64,000 nucleotides of DNA from Sphingomonadales bacterium UBA2369. Its GTDB lineage: Bacteria > Pseudomonadota > Alphaproteobacteria > Sphingomonadales > Sphingomonadaceae. The position numbers and the translations under genes are program-made. Every line of letters begins with the position of its first letter. Position 1 is the stretch's first letter. The notes under the pieces are model-generated. The model had not been told where the DNA came from and ran no database searches. It worked only from the letters and a program-made list of their open reading frames with translations. Positions 34,039 through 42,448 of this stretch are shown here, piece by piece. The stretch is taken from assembly GCA_002344055.1 (NCBI GenBank), contig DDTH01000014.1:287636-351635 (forward strand). Reading direction: 5' to 3'.

Positions 34039-35733
34039 ATGATCATTCCGAGCGAGAAAATCAGTGGCGGGAGAAGGCGGAAGCGACGGCAAGGCAACGA
34101 TCTAGCCAAGATCGAGGCGGTCCCGGCCGGGAGGCGGCCAAGCGTGGCGGATCAGGAAATTGCCAAGACCCTGGCGGGCACCGCGGCTGACACCGTCGGA
34201 TCCATCCTTCGCGACGGCCCACCGGACACCGCCAGCAGCGTTCTGAGCACGGGACCAGGCGGCAGTGGCCTTCTAGGCAGTGTGCTGAGACATGACACTA
34301 TGCCCAGCAGCGTTCTCGCGGAGAGTGAGGTGAACAAGGCACTCTCCGCTCAGAGCCGCTTTCTCCAGGAGGGGGTCCTAGGCACCTCGGCGAGGAGGTT
34401 GGCTGACAGCAGCGTGGCAAGCCTGCTCGCCAGTTCGACGAAGGGTGACGCGACCTCGCGTGGCGGTCTGGCGGAGCGGACGGTCCGCGAGATCGAGGAG
34501 ACGCAGCGCCGGATGTCGGACCTCGTCCTGGGCCGCAGCTTCCTGAACGACCGATCGTCGGCGACCATCGCCGCCGTCCAGGACGGCCTCGCTCGCTTGG
34601 GCACTGTCTATGCCAGCGGCAGCGCGGCGACGAGGGAGATCGACCGGGTCTATGGGGCGCTCGGCGCGGGGCGAGACCGGGACCGTTTTCTCGGCCGGCT
34701 CGCGGGCCTCGGGTCGCTCGCGCGGATCGCGGCCGGCCTCGCCGACCCCGGCACCGACATGCAGCGCCGCGCCGGCTCGCTATTCACTGACGCGCAGCGC
34801 TGGCTACGGCCGAACGCCGGCGCCAACGCGCTCGAGGCCTCCCTCCGCACCGACTATTCCGACCTCTTCCCGACGATGCGCCTGCCGCGCCGATCAGAGA
34901 TCGACGACGTAATCGACCTGTCGCGGACCTTCATAGGTTCTGCGCGCCAGACCGAAGCTCTCGGCGCAATGCGGAATCGTCTCGTCCATGCCAGTGTTCC
35001 CTGGGTGCAGGATGACCTGCCGGCCGCCTCCATAACGGCGATGGGGACGCTTGGAGGTCTACGCGAGCTGGTGAGCGCCTCTCCACCCGGAGACGCCGAG
35101 GTAGTCGAGGCTCTACGGACGCACCTCGGGGATTATCGCGAGGGCGACCTGCCCGAACCGGCGACGCTCGACGATCCGATCGCCCGAACCGGCTACCAGC
35201 TGGCGCGGGGTTTCGATCCAACGCTCACGGCGCTGCCGAGGGCGGTGGTCGCAACGATGTTCTCGCCGTTCGATTCCTCCGATCCGGTAGTGGATGTTGA
35301 TCCCGACCAGGTCGAGAATGCGGTCCGAATGCTCCTAAAGCGGCTCGAGAAGGCCCTCCGCCGGTTCATCGCCGATAAGCTGCGCGAGCTGCATGGGGAC
35401 AACTGGTTCGACGCCCTGCCAAGCGAGCTGCGCCGTTCATGGACGGCAGGCCGCCAGCGGGACATCGAAAACGGCCGCGCGCCGGACGAGATCATCGCGT
35501 ATGCCGATCTCGACCACTACCGGAGGATTATCGAGCATCCCGATCGCTGGGAGCGACTCTTCGAACCGGTCTTCAGGGACCAAGCGGGGATTCGGGAGAC
35601 TATCAAGCGCATCGCCGTCATCCGGAATCCGGGCGCCCACTTCCGCGCGGTGACTGTCGAGGACCTGATCATCCTCCGCGCTGAGGGCGCGCATCTCTCC
35701 AGATGGCTCGGGATCCGGATTGGGGATAGCTGA
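34039..35733 (+). CDS. Swt1-type HEPN domain protein
   Basis: A 564-residue protein. The N-terminal half is Ser/Ala/Leu-rich with repeated SSVL segments (about 65-100), helical and without a known domain. The C-terminal about 130 residues form a Swt1-like HEPN domain, LEKALRRFIADKLRELHGDNWF...RWERLFEPVFRD. The HEPN RNase motif is RNPGAH (Arg529-His534). ATG 34039 follows GGAGG directly, a tight spacing, so a downstream start is possible. Neighbouring Pycsar and RES genes suggest a toxin or defence role; direct evidence is lacking. Confidence 0.68.
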   Translation: MIIPSEKISGGRRRKRRQGNDLAKIEAVPAGRRPSVADQEIAKTLAGTAADTVGSILRDGPPDTASSVLSTGPGGSGLLGSVLRHDTMPSSVLAESEVNKALSAQSRFLQEGVLGTSARRLADSSVASLLASSTKGDATSRGGLAERTVREIEETQRRMSDLVLGRSFLNDRSSATIAAVQDGLARLGTVYASGSAATREIDRVYGALGAGRDRDRFLGRLAGLGSLARIAAGLADPGTDMQRRAGSLFTDAQRWLRPNAGANALEASLRTDYSDLFPTMRLPRRSEIDDVIDLSRTFIGSARQTEALGAMRNRLVHASVPWVQDDLPAASITAMGTLGGLRELVSASPPGDAEVVEALRTHLGDYREGDLPEPATLDDPIARTGYQLARGFDPTLTALPRAVVATMFSPFDSSDPVVDVDPDQVENAVRMLLKRLEKALRRFIADKLRELHGDNWFDALPSELRRSWTAGRQRDIENGRAPDEIIAYADLDHYRRIIEHPDRWERLFEPVFRDQAGIRETIKRIAVIRNPGAHFRAVTVEDLIILRAEGAHLSRWLGIRIGDS

Positions 35734-35836
35734 GCACGTAGGACCGCAGGCTCTTGGCGAAGCGGACGCGACCCGACCGAGACCGGCTTGGTCATGGCGC
35801 CGCAGAACCGTGTTAGAGCGATGGAGGATATGGGCC

Positions 35837-37127
35837 TTGAACATCTGCCCGGAATGCTTCTCGAATACACTGCTTCAGCGCCGGATAAAGGAAGTCCGTC
35901 CTCAATTTCCGGACGACGATAAGTGCGACTTCCATCCCAGCCGCAAAAGGCGTCCCCATCGCCGAAGTGGGCAAGATCGTCGATCCAGCGCTACGGGCTA
36001 ATTACGCCATCGGCGAGTGGATGATCGACTACCAAGAGGGGAACGAACTCCATTTCGTCGTCAGCGACACAACCGGGGCCGACGACGACGCCGTGGTCCA
36101 GGGGATCATCAATTGGCTGATCGACAACGACGATTACTGGCCGCCGGACGGCGAGGAGGCTTTCTACGCCGAGGACCAGACCTACATCCCACTCGAACCG
36201 GCCGCATGGCGCCACAGCTCGCTGTGGAGCCGGTTCCGCGACGAGATCATGCACCGGCAGCGCTTCTTCAACGGCGATGCTCAGGGGTTGCTGCGCGACA
36301 TCTTCGATGGCGTCCAGTTCCAGTCCGACATCCGCAGCAAGCCAGCCTTCTACCGTCTAAATCCTAAGGACGGGCGGAAGCTCTACCGCGCGAGGGTGAT
36401 CCGCACAGATCGTGACTATGAGCAGATCAAGCAAAATCCAGCGACCGGGATGGGTGCGCCTCCGGCAGGCCTGCGCCGCGCGGGACGGATGAATGCCGCG
36501 GGGATCGCGGTGTTCTACGGCGCAACTGACCTCGACACCGCCATCGCCGAACTGCGTCCCGCGGTCGGATCGACCGTGTGCGTATGCACCTTCGAGCTGC
36601 GGCGCCCGATCTACGTGCTCGACCTCACGCGTTTCACGAAACCGGGGAAGAAAATCGACATTCTTGCCCGCAACCAAGTGAGGCGATCAACGCAATGGGC
36701 CTTCATGCAGAGCTTCGCGAACGAGATCAGCAAGCCGATCCTGCCGGGGGACGAACACCTGGAATATGTGCCGGCGCAGGTCGTTGCCGAGTTCTTGACC
36801 ACCCATCCGATGAAGTGGGGAGCCGGTCAGGTCACCTCCGACGCGATCATATTCAATTCGGCCCAGAGTTCCGGCGGCAGGAATATCGCAATCATGGGCG
36901 ACGCTGCGGGCGCAATCGTAGTCGGCGCGGATGCACCCGCGACTTCCGATCATGATGCGCTAGACGGCGAGTTCGACCTCATGGAGTTCGCAACCTCCGC
37001 CCGCCCGCCACCGAACCCCGGCCTCGAGGTCCGGACCGGATCGCTTACGAGGTTCACGATCGAGTCCGCAGCGTTCGGCCGAGGCGAGCCTTTTCCTGCC
37101 GCGCAGGATCCGGGCGACCACTTCTGA
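35837..37127 (+). pseudogene. RES-domain NAD-degrading toxin-like protein, frameshifted
   Basis: From a TTG at 35837 (GGAGG nine bases upstream) the frame encodes a Cys-rich start NICPECFSNTLLQRRIKEV...KCDFH, then shifts at AAAA (35945-35948). Removing one A joins it to KGVPIAEVGKIVDPALRANY and 386 more codons. The C-terminal part is a RES domain: LYRARVI (Arg), DLDTAIAELRP (Glu) and FNSAQSSGGRN (Ser), the R-E-S residues of NAD+ phosphorylase toxins. The N-terminal part resembles the HEPN/RES N-terminal domain. A shorter protein could start at GTG 35967. The +1 shift may be a real mutation or a sequence error. Confidence 0.75.
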
Positions 37128-37174
37128 CCACTTCGACGGTGCGTCTGAGCCGTGTTTCGGCAATCGAGTATGCT

Positions 37175-37331
37175 TCACGTAGCTATCACCGGGACATCTG
37201 TGATCCGCGTCGTCCACGCCGGGGGAGCGGCTTTCGGACCGGGCCTTCCAGCTGCGCTTGAAGCCCGGCATCGCGTGCACCGCTTTGAGCCGGCTGAAAC
37301 GGGAATTCACCTCGTCCATGGCCGTCATCAG
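37175..37331 (-). pseudogene. C-terminal remnant of a second umuC
   Basis: The minus strand reads LMTAMDEVNSRFSRLKAV, GFKRSWKARSESRSP and, after removing one base from a run of five at 37221-37225, AWTTRITDVPVIAT and a stop. This matches the last about 52 residues of the intact umuC at 19003-20268 closely, but with many substitutions, so it derives from a different umuC allele. Nothing of the rest of umuC remains upstream. The flanking 37128-37174 and 37332-37545 hold no supported gene. Confidence 0.8.
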
Positions 37332-37545
37332 CCCTGAGGCACCCGAGGCGGATGCGGAGCCAGCTTCCGATCCACTGTCCGACTTCACCGAGCGGGAAGA
37401 GCGCACCGAGAGCTTGGAGACCCTCCATCCTGTAAACGGTTAGCCGACTTCGCCTGGACGAGGGCCGCAGCGTCGAAGTGTCGGAGGCCAGCCGAGGGGG
37501 CGACGTTAGCCGGACGTAAAGCGGTGTCTGCGAGGTTCGGCCTTC

Positions 37546-38565
37546 ATGAACGCCGAGTCGCAGATTGACACACCAATTGCACGGGTGCCCAACTTTCCAG
37601 CAATCTACGACGGCGAACTTCTCTACAGCATCGTTGCGCGCTACGGCTCGCTGCTAGCCTATCCGGACGCTGGCGCTGTCAACCTCGACCTGTTCGGGCA
37701 ACCGTTCGGCCACGCCGCGGCCCGCATTCCATCCGGACTGGGCGCGATGGCTGCCAGGATCCCAGCGAGCCTCGCACTGACTGCTCTCGAGATCGCACGT
37801 CGGCATACACTGCTGCCCTACTACTGCGCCTTCTTCCCGCCCGGCCTCAAGGCTCGGGTCGTCGCCGCAGCGCTGTCTTCGAAGGGCCGCGCGCAACGCG
37901 TGGCCGGGATCGACGCGAAGCCGCTCACTGCGCCGCGACGGCTCCGCTTCTGCCCTGCCTGCCTCGACGGGATGGCGGAGGACGGTCACGAACTCCACTG
38001 GAAGTCCATCCACCAGCTCGCCATCGTCGCCATCTGCCCCGAGCACGGGATCGACCTGCGTGAGAGCCAAGTCAGTCCAAGCGCCCACGACAGATGTCTA
38101 CATCCCGCCACACGCTTGAACTGTCCGGACGCTGCCTCTCCTGTCATAGCCCCGATGCCGCATCTGGACCGCGAGGCGCTCCTCTCGCTCGCTCGCGGAG
38201 CTCGCACTCTTCTCGCAGGCCGGTTTCCCGCCAACGCGACGCCAGCCAAAGCCGGAAGGCTCGCTGAGCTGTTCCGCGATCTCGGCTACCGGCGGCGCGG
38301 CCGCCTGGACTGGGAACTGCTGGGCCCGGGCGTCGAGGCCGCCGCCGCCGGGCTTCTTCCATTGGCGCCGGAACTCACGAGGGCAGGGCGTCGCGACGAT
38401 GGCTGGTTCGACCACGCGATGGACCCGCGACGCCCCGCCCGGTCCGACCGGGTGCTCATCACGGCGACGATCATCGACCGGATCGAGGCGATCGAGCCCC
38501 GTTTCTGGCAGGCGCTCGACCGTCTGACTGGCGAGCCATTTATGCGACTGGATGCAGCCGTCTGA
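37546..38565 (+). CDS. tniQ: TniQ family transposition protein
   Basis: A 339-residue protein. It starts with the TniQ N-terminal motif PAIYDGELLYSIVARYGSLL and carries the zinc-binding region RFCPACLDGMAEDGHELHWKSIHQLAIVAICPEHGIDL (Cys136, Cys139, Cys164, His167). TniQ/TnsD proteins guide target choice for Tn7- and Tn5053-like transposons. The partner genes tniA and tniB are not in the window. It is the last gene before the apparent core chromosome and short repeats follow it, so it probably marks one end of a mobile element. Confidence 0.85.
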   Translation: MNAESQIDTPIARVPNFPAIYDGELLYSIVARYGSLLAYPDAGAVNLDLFGQPFGHAAARIPSGLGAMAARIPASLALTALEIARRHTLLPYYCAFFPPGLKARVVAAALSSKGRAQRVAGIDAKPLTAPRRLRFCPACLDGMAEDGHELHWKSIHQLAIVAICPEHGIDLRESQVSPSAHDRCLHPATRLNCPDAASPVIAPMPHLDREALLSLARGARTLLAGRFPANATPAKAGRLAELFRDLGYRRRGRLDWELLGPGVEAAAAGLLPLAPELTRAGRRDDGWFDHAMDPRRPARSDRVLITATIIDRIEAIEPRFWQALDRLTGEPFMRLDAAV

Positions 38566-38635
38566 TGTCGCAGTGAGCCTGCATCACCCAACATGGCCAC
38601 GGCTTGTGCCGAGGGACGGATAGGCCGACCTGACA

Positions 38636-38800
38636 AAGAACTATGTTCGACGCGCAAGAACTATGTTCAACCATCCGGAGCCGACTTGGAAGCGGTGACA
38701 GGCAGGGCGGAAAAACTATGATCCCCAGAAAAGCGTCGCGGCAGGGTCCGTCGAATGTCAGACGGTGGAGGGCGCTGCAACAGAGCGAAGAAATATGTTC
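38636..38800 (+). repeat. 13-bp direct repeats, possible transposon-end transposase sites
   Basis: AAGAACTATGTTC occurs at 38636-38648 and again at 38656-38668, exactly 20 bases apart. Variants are AAAAACTATGATC (38711-38723) and AAGAAATATGTTC (38788-38800). Spaced about 20-bp repeats beside tniQ resemble TnsB/TniA binding sites at Tn7- or Tn5053-type ends. The exact terminus could not be set. The last copy overlaps the start codon of the next small gene and may be coincidental. Confidence 0.5.
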
Positions 38801-38992
38801 ACAGTGCACATCATCCCGCTTCTGATCGGCATCGCCGTCGTCGCGCTCGCGATCGTCGGCGCCGGGCGGCTCAAGAACCGCAAACGTGAAGGAAGCGACG
38901 GGGGCGGATATTATTCTGGCGGGGACGCCGGTTCCGATACTAGTGGCGGGGATTGCGGATCGGATGGCGGCGGCGGGGGCGGCTGCGACTGA
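38795..38992 (+). CDS. small membrane protein with Gly/Asp/Cys-rich tail
   Basis: A 65-residue product from ATG 38795. A single transmembrane helix (IIPLLIGIAVVALAIVGAG) is followed by a basic patch and a tail of Gly, Ser, Asp, Tyr and two Cys (GGDCGSDGGGGGGCD). Such Gly/Cys tails occur in small uncharacterised alphaproteobacterial membrane proteins. It lies 18 bases before the CPBP-family gene and is probably co-transcribed with it. The function is unknown. Confidence 0.6.
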   Translation: MFTVHIIPLLIGIAVVALAIVGAGRLKNRKREGSDGGGYYSGGDAGSDTSGGDCGSDGGGGGGCD

Positions 38993-39010
38993 GTCCGGGA
39001 TGTTGGGGGG

Positions 39011-39682
39011 ATGATGACGATCGTCGATTATGTGCTGGCGGCCGCCTTGCTGCTGTTCCTGCCGGGCGAGGCGCTCTTTCATTCGCTTTCGCCGAAACCG
39101 AGTGCGCCGCGCCCTCTGGCGACCCGCATGGTCAGGACGATAAGGATGATCGGCGTGCTGCTGATCGTGTTGGCGATCCTTTGGTGGTGGGAAGGCCGGG
39201 CGCTGGCGCTGCTGGGCTTCGACATGCCTCTTTCGACCGGGGGTCTGATCGGGCTGGCCATTGCGGCAGCGCTGCTTGCCCTGCTCGCTTTGCCGGCCCT
39301 GTTCGCGCGGACCGGCAATGCGCTCCCCAACCGGCCGGGCCGCACCGACGTGCTGCCGAAGACGCCGGAGGAAACGCGCATCTATCTGGTCTTCGCCTTC
39401 GCGGCGGGGATTGGCTGGGAAGTGCTGTATCGCGGCTTTCTGCTGTGGGCGCTGACGCCTCTCGTTGGACTGTGGGGCGCCGTAATCATCGCTGCGATCG
39501 CCTACGGTCTCGCCCATGCCAGCCGGAAGCTCGGCGCGATTGCGGGGGCGGTGATTTCATCCTTCCTGTTCACCATCGGCTATGCGCTGACCGGCAGCCT
39601 GTGGTGGCTGATTGTGATCCACGTGTCGCTGCCGCTGATGGGGCTGCTCGCGGCGCGCGCCTACCAGCCGGCACGGGCGTGA
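39011..39682 (+). CDS. CPBP (CAAX protease-like) membrane protein, degenerate motifs
   Basis: A 223-residue protein with about seven hydrophobic helices. The abortive-infection/CPBP motif 1 (EExxxR) reads WEVLYR in GIGWEVLYRGFLLW, so the first Glu is Trp. Motif 2 reads AYGLAHAS and motif 3 IVIHVSLPL, where the expected Asn/Asp is missing. It may be an inactive relative or a divergent intramembrane protease. The ATG at 39011 follows GGGGGG closely; ATG 39014 is an alternative. Confidence 0.72.
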   Translation: MMTIVDYVLAAALLLFLPGEALFHSLSPKPSAPRPLATRMVRTIRMIGVLLIVLAILWWWEGRALALLGFDMPLSTGGLIGLAIAAALLALLALPALFARTGNALPNRPGRTDVLPKTPEETRIYLVFAFAAGIGWEVLYRGFLLWALTPLVGLWGAVIIAAIAYGLAHASRKLGAIAGAVISSFLFTIGYALTGSLWWLIVIHVSLPLMGLLAARAYQPARA

Positions 39683-39685
39683 CGT

Positions 39686-41119
39686 TCAGCGGCTGAAACG
39701 CAGAACGCCGTCGTCCAGCCGGCCATAGCGCAGGTTCATGAGGTCGGCGCTGTAGCTTTGGCGCAGCCGCCAGGGGCCGGTCGCGCCCTGTTTCGGCAGT
39801 TCATGTGCGGCGCGTTCGATATAGCCGGAGGAGAAATCCAGGAAGGGCTGCGGGGCCACGTCCGCGTCCGCTTCCGGGATCACCACCCGCTCGCCGGTCC
39901 GGTACATCCGGTTGAGCAGGCGGCATAGCCAGGCAGCCGACAAATCCGCCTTCAGCGTCCAGCTGGCATTGGTGTAGCCGAAGATGGAGGCGAAATTGGG
40001 CAGGCCGCCGAACATGACGCCCTTATAGGCCATCGTGTCGCCCAGCCGGACCGGTTCCCCATCGCGGGCGAGCGCCGCGCCGCCTGCCATTTCGAGCTTC
40101 AGCCCGGTGGCGGTGACAATGATGTCGGCGGGGATTTGCGTACCGTCCGTCATGACCAGCCCGTGCTTGCCGAAGCGGGCGATATCGCCGGTCACTACCG
40201 ACGCATCGCCCTCGCGGATCGCAGCGAACAGATCGCCGTCCGGGGCAAGGCAGAGGCGCTGCGTCCACGGGTCGTAGGACGGGGTGAAATGCCGCGCCTG
40301 CTCCGGGCCGATCTCCTTTTCCACCAGCTCGACCAATTTGGCCTTCACCTGCTGCGGCTTGTGCCGCGCGAGGCGGAAAAACCATTGCTGGAGCAGCACG
40401 TTCTTCCAGCGGGTCAGCCCGGCGGCCGCCTTGAGCGGCAGCACCCGCTTCAGGCCCGCCGCGACCTTGTCGCGCGCCGGCCGCGCGGCGACGTAGGACG
40501 GCGAGCGCTGCACCATCGTGACGTGCGCGGCCTCCTTGGCCATCGCGGGGACGAGCGTCACCGCGGTCGCGCCGCTGCCAATCACGGCGACTCTCTTGTC
40601 GCGCCAGTCGAGCTCTTCGGGCCAGAATTGCGGGTGGACGATTTGTCCGGCGAAATCCCGTTCGCCTTCCCAATGCGGGCGATGACCCTCGGCATAGGAA
40701 TAATAGCCCGCGCACATGATCAGGAAGCGGCAGGTGAGGGGGGCGCCGTCGGTCTCCAGCCGCCAGATGGCATCGGCGGTGGACCAGTCCGCGCGGGTGA
40801 GCCGCGTGCCGAAGGCGATATGGCCGTCGATCCCCGCCTCGCTGGCGGTATCCTCGATATAATCGCGGATCTTGCCGCCCTCGGCGATTGCCTGCCCGTC
40901 GCGCCAGGGGCGGAAGCTGTAGCCCAGCGTATGCATGTCGCTGTCCGACCGCACGCCGGGATAGCGGAACAGATCCCAGGTCCCGCCGATCGCCTCGCGC
41001 GCCTCCAGGATGCGATAGTCGGCCCAGGGGCAGAGGCGCTGGAGATGATGCGCCATGCCGATGCCGGACAGGCCCGCGCCGACGATGACGACGTCGAAAT
41101 CTGGCGCTGCCTCGATCAC
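39686..41119 (-). CDS. flavin-containing Baeyer-Villiger-type monooxygenase
   Basis: A 477-residue FAD/NADPH monooxygenase. The FAD motif is VVIVGAGLSGIGMAHHL, the NADPH motif VAVIGSGATAVTLVPAM, and FRYPGVRSDSDMHTLGYSFRPW is typical of the EthA-like clade. Such enzymes oxygenate ketones, aldehydes or sulfur compounds; the substrate is not evident. It is convergent with the CPBP gene (three bases apart) and divergent from the FKBP gene. Confidence 0.88.
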   Translation of the reverse strand: MIEAAPDFDVVIVGAGLSGIGMAHHLQRLCPWADYRILEAREAIGGTWDLFRYPGVRSDSDMHTLGYSFRPWRDGQAIAEGGKIRDYIEDTASEAGIDGHIAFGTRLTRADWSTADAIWRLETDGAPLTCRFLIMCAGYYSYAEGHRPHWEGERDFAGQIVHPQFWPEELDWRDKRVAVIGSGATAVTLVPAMAKEAAHVTMVQRSPSYVAARPARDKVAAGLKRVLPLKAAAGLTRWKNVLLQQWFFRLARHKPQQVKAKLVELVEKEIGPEQARHFTPSYDPWTQRLCLAPDGDLFAAIREGDASVVTGDIARFGKHGLVMTDGTQIPADIIVTATGLKLEMAGGAALARDGEPVRLGDTMAYKGVMFGGLPNFASIFGYTNASWTLKADLSAAWLCRLLNRMYRTGERVVIPEADADVAPQPFLDFSSGYIERAAHELPKQGATGPWRLRQSYSADLMNLRYGRLDDGVLRFSR

Positions 41120-41172
41120 GCTGGCGGCCTGACACAGATTGACGGCCCGCTCAACGTGACGGAAGAAGCGGC

Positions 41173-41634
41173 ATGATCCTCACCGCTCTCGCTGCCTTGC
41201 TGATGCAGCCCGCCACCCCGGCTCCGGCCGATCCCGCTTATCTCGAGACGCAGCGCCAGGCGTTGGCCGCTCTGACCGCCGCCGATGGCTGGCGGACGAC
41301 CGCGTCTGGACTCAAATATCGCGTCCTGATCGGGCGCGGCACTGGGCAGCGGCCGCGCGCGACCGACAATGTGAAGGTTCACTATGTCGGGCGCTTTTCG
41401 AACGAAGAAGTGTTCGACAGCTCGGTGGCTCGCGGCGAGGCGGCGGTGTTCCCGCTCAACCGCGTGATCCGCGGCTGGACGGAAGGCGTGCAGCTGATGA
41501 GCATCGGCGAGCGCTACGAATTCGCCATCCCCGCCGACCTTGCCTACGGGACCGGCCGGGGTCCGATCCCCAATGGCGCGGTGCTGTTCTTCAAGGTCGA
41601 GCTGATCGCGATCAACCCGCCCGAAGCCGGCTGA
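41173..41634 (+). CDS. FKBP-type peptidyl-prolyl isomerase
   Basis: A 153-residue protein. A short hydrophobic N-terminus (ILTALAALLMQPATPAPADP) acts as signal sequence. The FKBP domain (about 40-150) includes VKVHYVGRFSNEEVFDSS, the Trp and active-site region VIRGWTEGVQLM and AYGTGRGPIPNGAVLFFKVELI. It should catalyse prolyl isomerisation in the periplasm. Its 3' end overlaps the convergent aroE gene by 23 bases. Confidence 0.9.
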   Translation: MILTALAALLMQPATPAPADPAYLETQRQALAALTAADGWRTTASGLKYRVLIGRGTGQRPRATDNVKVHYVGRFSNEEVFDSSVARGEAAVFPLNRVIRGWTEGVQLMSIGERYEFAIPADLAYGTGRGPIPNGAVLFFKVELIAINPPEAG

Positions 41635-42448
41635 CCAAATCGGCGCGCAGCGGACCGCTCCAGGGCGGCGGCTCCGCGCCGAAGAGCAGACTGAAGGATC
41701 GGCGAGCCTGACCGATGAGCAGGGTGAGGCCGTCCACCGTCGGCATGCCGATTGCCCGCGCGGTGCTCAGGAATTCGGTTTCGACCGGGCGATAGACCAT
41801 GTCGATGACGAGCATGGGTCTGGCTGCCGCCTCCAGCGCTTCGAGGAGGAAGATGTCGATGCGCTCGTCGCCCGCCATGCCGAGCGGGGTGGCGTTGATC
41901 ACGACCGCGGCGTCTTCCAGCGCCTCCCTGATCGCGTAGAGCGGCGCGTCCTGCACGTCTGCACCGAGCGCTCGCAAGGCAAGCCGCCGGTCGGCGTTCC
42001 GTGCCAGGACCACCCGCTGCGCCCCGCGCGCGCCGAGGGCGACGAGGGCCGCACGCGCTACGCCACCCGCGCCGAGCACGACAGCGCGCTTCCCGGCGAG
42101 ATCCACCGTTTCGACGGCGCGAAGAACGGCGTCGATATCCGTATTGTAGCCGTGCAGCTCCCCGTCGCGCGGGACGACGCAATTGATCGCGCCGGCGCGC
42201 GCCGCGCCATCATCCAGCCAGTCCATACGCGCGGCGGCCAGTTCCTTGAGCGGCATCGTCACGTTGCAGCCGCGCCAGAGCGGGTCGTCGCGGCGACCGG
42301 CAAGATAGGGCGCGAGCGCCTGCGCGTCGCAGCGCATGGCGCGATAGCTGCCGGGCAGGTCGCGATAGTCCAGCCAGTAGGAATGGATCGTAGGCGACAG
42401 CGAATGCGCGACCGGATCGCCGATCACTTCCGCATAGGGTTCAGCCAC
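41612..42448 (-). CDS. aroE: shikimate dehydrogenase
   Basis: A 278-residue NADPH enzyme reducing 3-dehydroshikimate to shikimate. Substrate motifs are GDPVAHSLSPTIHSYW and GCNVTMPLKE (Lys and downstream NTD in YNTDIDA). The cofactor site is VVLGAGGVARAALVAL with the NADPH-type NADRR that follows. GTG 42448 overlaps the aroB stop by eight bases; the longer frame to 42484 would overlap further and was rejected. It is the last gene of the shikimate operon. Confidence 0.93.
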   Translation of the reverse strand: MAEPYAEVIGDPVAHSLSPTIHSYWLDYRDLPGSYRAMRCDAQALAPYLAGRRDDPLWRGCNVTMPLKELAAARMDWLDDGAARAGAINCVVPRDGELHGYNTDIDAVLRAVETVDLAGKRAVVLGAGGVARAALVALGARGAQRVVLARNADRRLALRALGADVQDAPLYAIREALEDAAVVINATPLGMAGDERIDIFLLEALEAAARPMLVIDMVYRPVETEFLSTARAIGMPTVDGLTLLIGQARRSFSLLFGAEPPPWSGPLRADLVSRLRAG

